NCBI GenBank assembly: GCA_023410025.1
Contig: JAEYQM010000054.1
Location: 1-23,442 of the forward strand
Source: Bacillota bacterium
GTDB lineage: Bacteria; Bacillota_I; Bacilli_A; ML615J-28; CAG-698
Length of the DNA: 23,442 nt
Direction: 5' to 3'
Positions 23,176 to 23,442 of the stretch are shown here, in pieces. The notes beneath the pieces are model-generated. The model saw nothing but the letters and a program-made list of their open reading frames with translations. It had not been told where the DNA came from and did not search any database. Position numbers and translations under genes: made by a program. Position 1 is the stretch's first letter. Each line of letters starts with the position of its first letter.

Positions 23176-23442
23176 ACAAACAGTTTTTAATAACTATAAA
23201 ATAATAAAAACAAAAAAAATTAGATTTTTTTTGAATTTAAAATTCTAAAATTTATAAATAAAGCATAAAATTTTAAAATATACATATTTATGTAAAGGTT
23301 AAAGATGTATTTTTAAAAAAAAGTTATTTAAAAAATGTAAATACGTAAAATTAAACAGTAAATATACATATTTATGTATTAACTTATAAAAAAACAAATG
23401 TATTTTTATACAACTTTTGTGGAAAGGTAAAAAGAAAGGTAA
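23176..23442. other. AT-rich flank of the array with two further palindromes
   Basis: TACATATTTATGTA occurs at 23281-23294 and 23365-23378 (arms TACATA/TATGTA, 2-bp TT centre). The right edge has TTTTGTGGAAAGG, one base from a DnaA box and purine-rich, perhaps the leader of a gene beyond the window. No gene was seen. Confidence 0.6.

Noticed and set aside
1..23442. Mycoplasma-type code with TGA as Trp
   Set aside because: TGA ends several intact genes (dnaA, rnpA, the permuted NlpC/P60 gene) at expected lengths, and Trp residues are encoded by TGG.
1..23442. tRNA or rRNA genes, insertion sequences
   Set aside because: No cloverleaf-like T-loop motifs, rRNA segments or transposase-like frames were seen on either strand.

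Overview
The window is a chromosomal replication-origin region of a very AT-rich, low-GC Gram-positive bacterium, most likely a Mollicutes-type lineage of the Bacillota (Acholeplasma/Izemoplasma-like) that uses the standard code. TGA is a real stop: dnaA, rnpA and the permuted NlpC/P60-like gene end in it, and Trp is TGG. The oriC gene set (rpmH, rnpA, yidC, jag, mnmE on one side; dnaA and dnaN on the other) is in the Bacillota arrangement. Species placement is inference.

Left part (1-8953): a partial membrane-anchored protein runs off the left edge. Next come a PAP2 lipid phosphatase, then a four-gene minus-strand operon (ABC ATPase, two FtsX-like permeases, a large lipoprotein) with promoter and terminator, then pyk with its own promoter and terminator. 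Middle (8954-14345): mnmE, a fused ATPase-FtsX exporter, a membrane-anchored permuted NlpC/P60 (YiiX/C92-like) protein, and a divergent class II-like Fic gene. The exporter, the hydrolase-like gene and fic sit between mnmE and jag, which are usually neighbours in Bacillota.

oriC core (14346-20629): jag, yidC, rnpA and rpmH run leftward, preceded by a bitopic membrane protein of unknown function. dnaA and dnaN run rightward. DnaA boxes cluster upstream of dnaA and again between dnaA and dnaN, where two boxes abut a TAA-repeat and an AT-rich stretch (a probable unwinding element). rnpA has no ATG, GTG or TTG start; it appears to begin at ATT, 7 nt after a strong GGAGG.

Right part (20630-23442): instead of recF/gyrB there is a convergent two-gene operon, a 70-residue ribbon-helix-helix (RHH) protein translationally coupled (TAATG) to a ParA ATPase. 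About 1.7 kb of nearly gene-free, extremely AT-rich DNA follows. It holds roughly twenty copies of a TACATAAA / TATGTA motif, as 8-bp direct doublets and as palindromes, including five tandem 72-73 bp units. The same motif lies over the leader of the RHH gene and between dnaN and parA. The most economical reading is an origin-proximal chromosome segregation system of the ParA plus RHH type with an unusually large iteron-like centromere, in place of ParABS. This is the strongest candidate for a little-described system here. No ParB/Spo0J/Noc gene is seen in the window.
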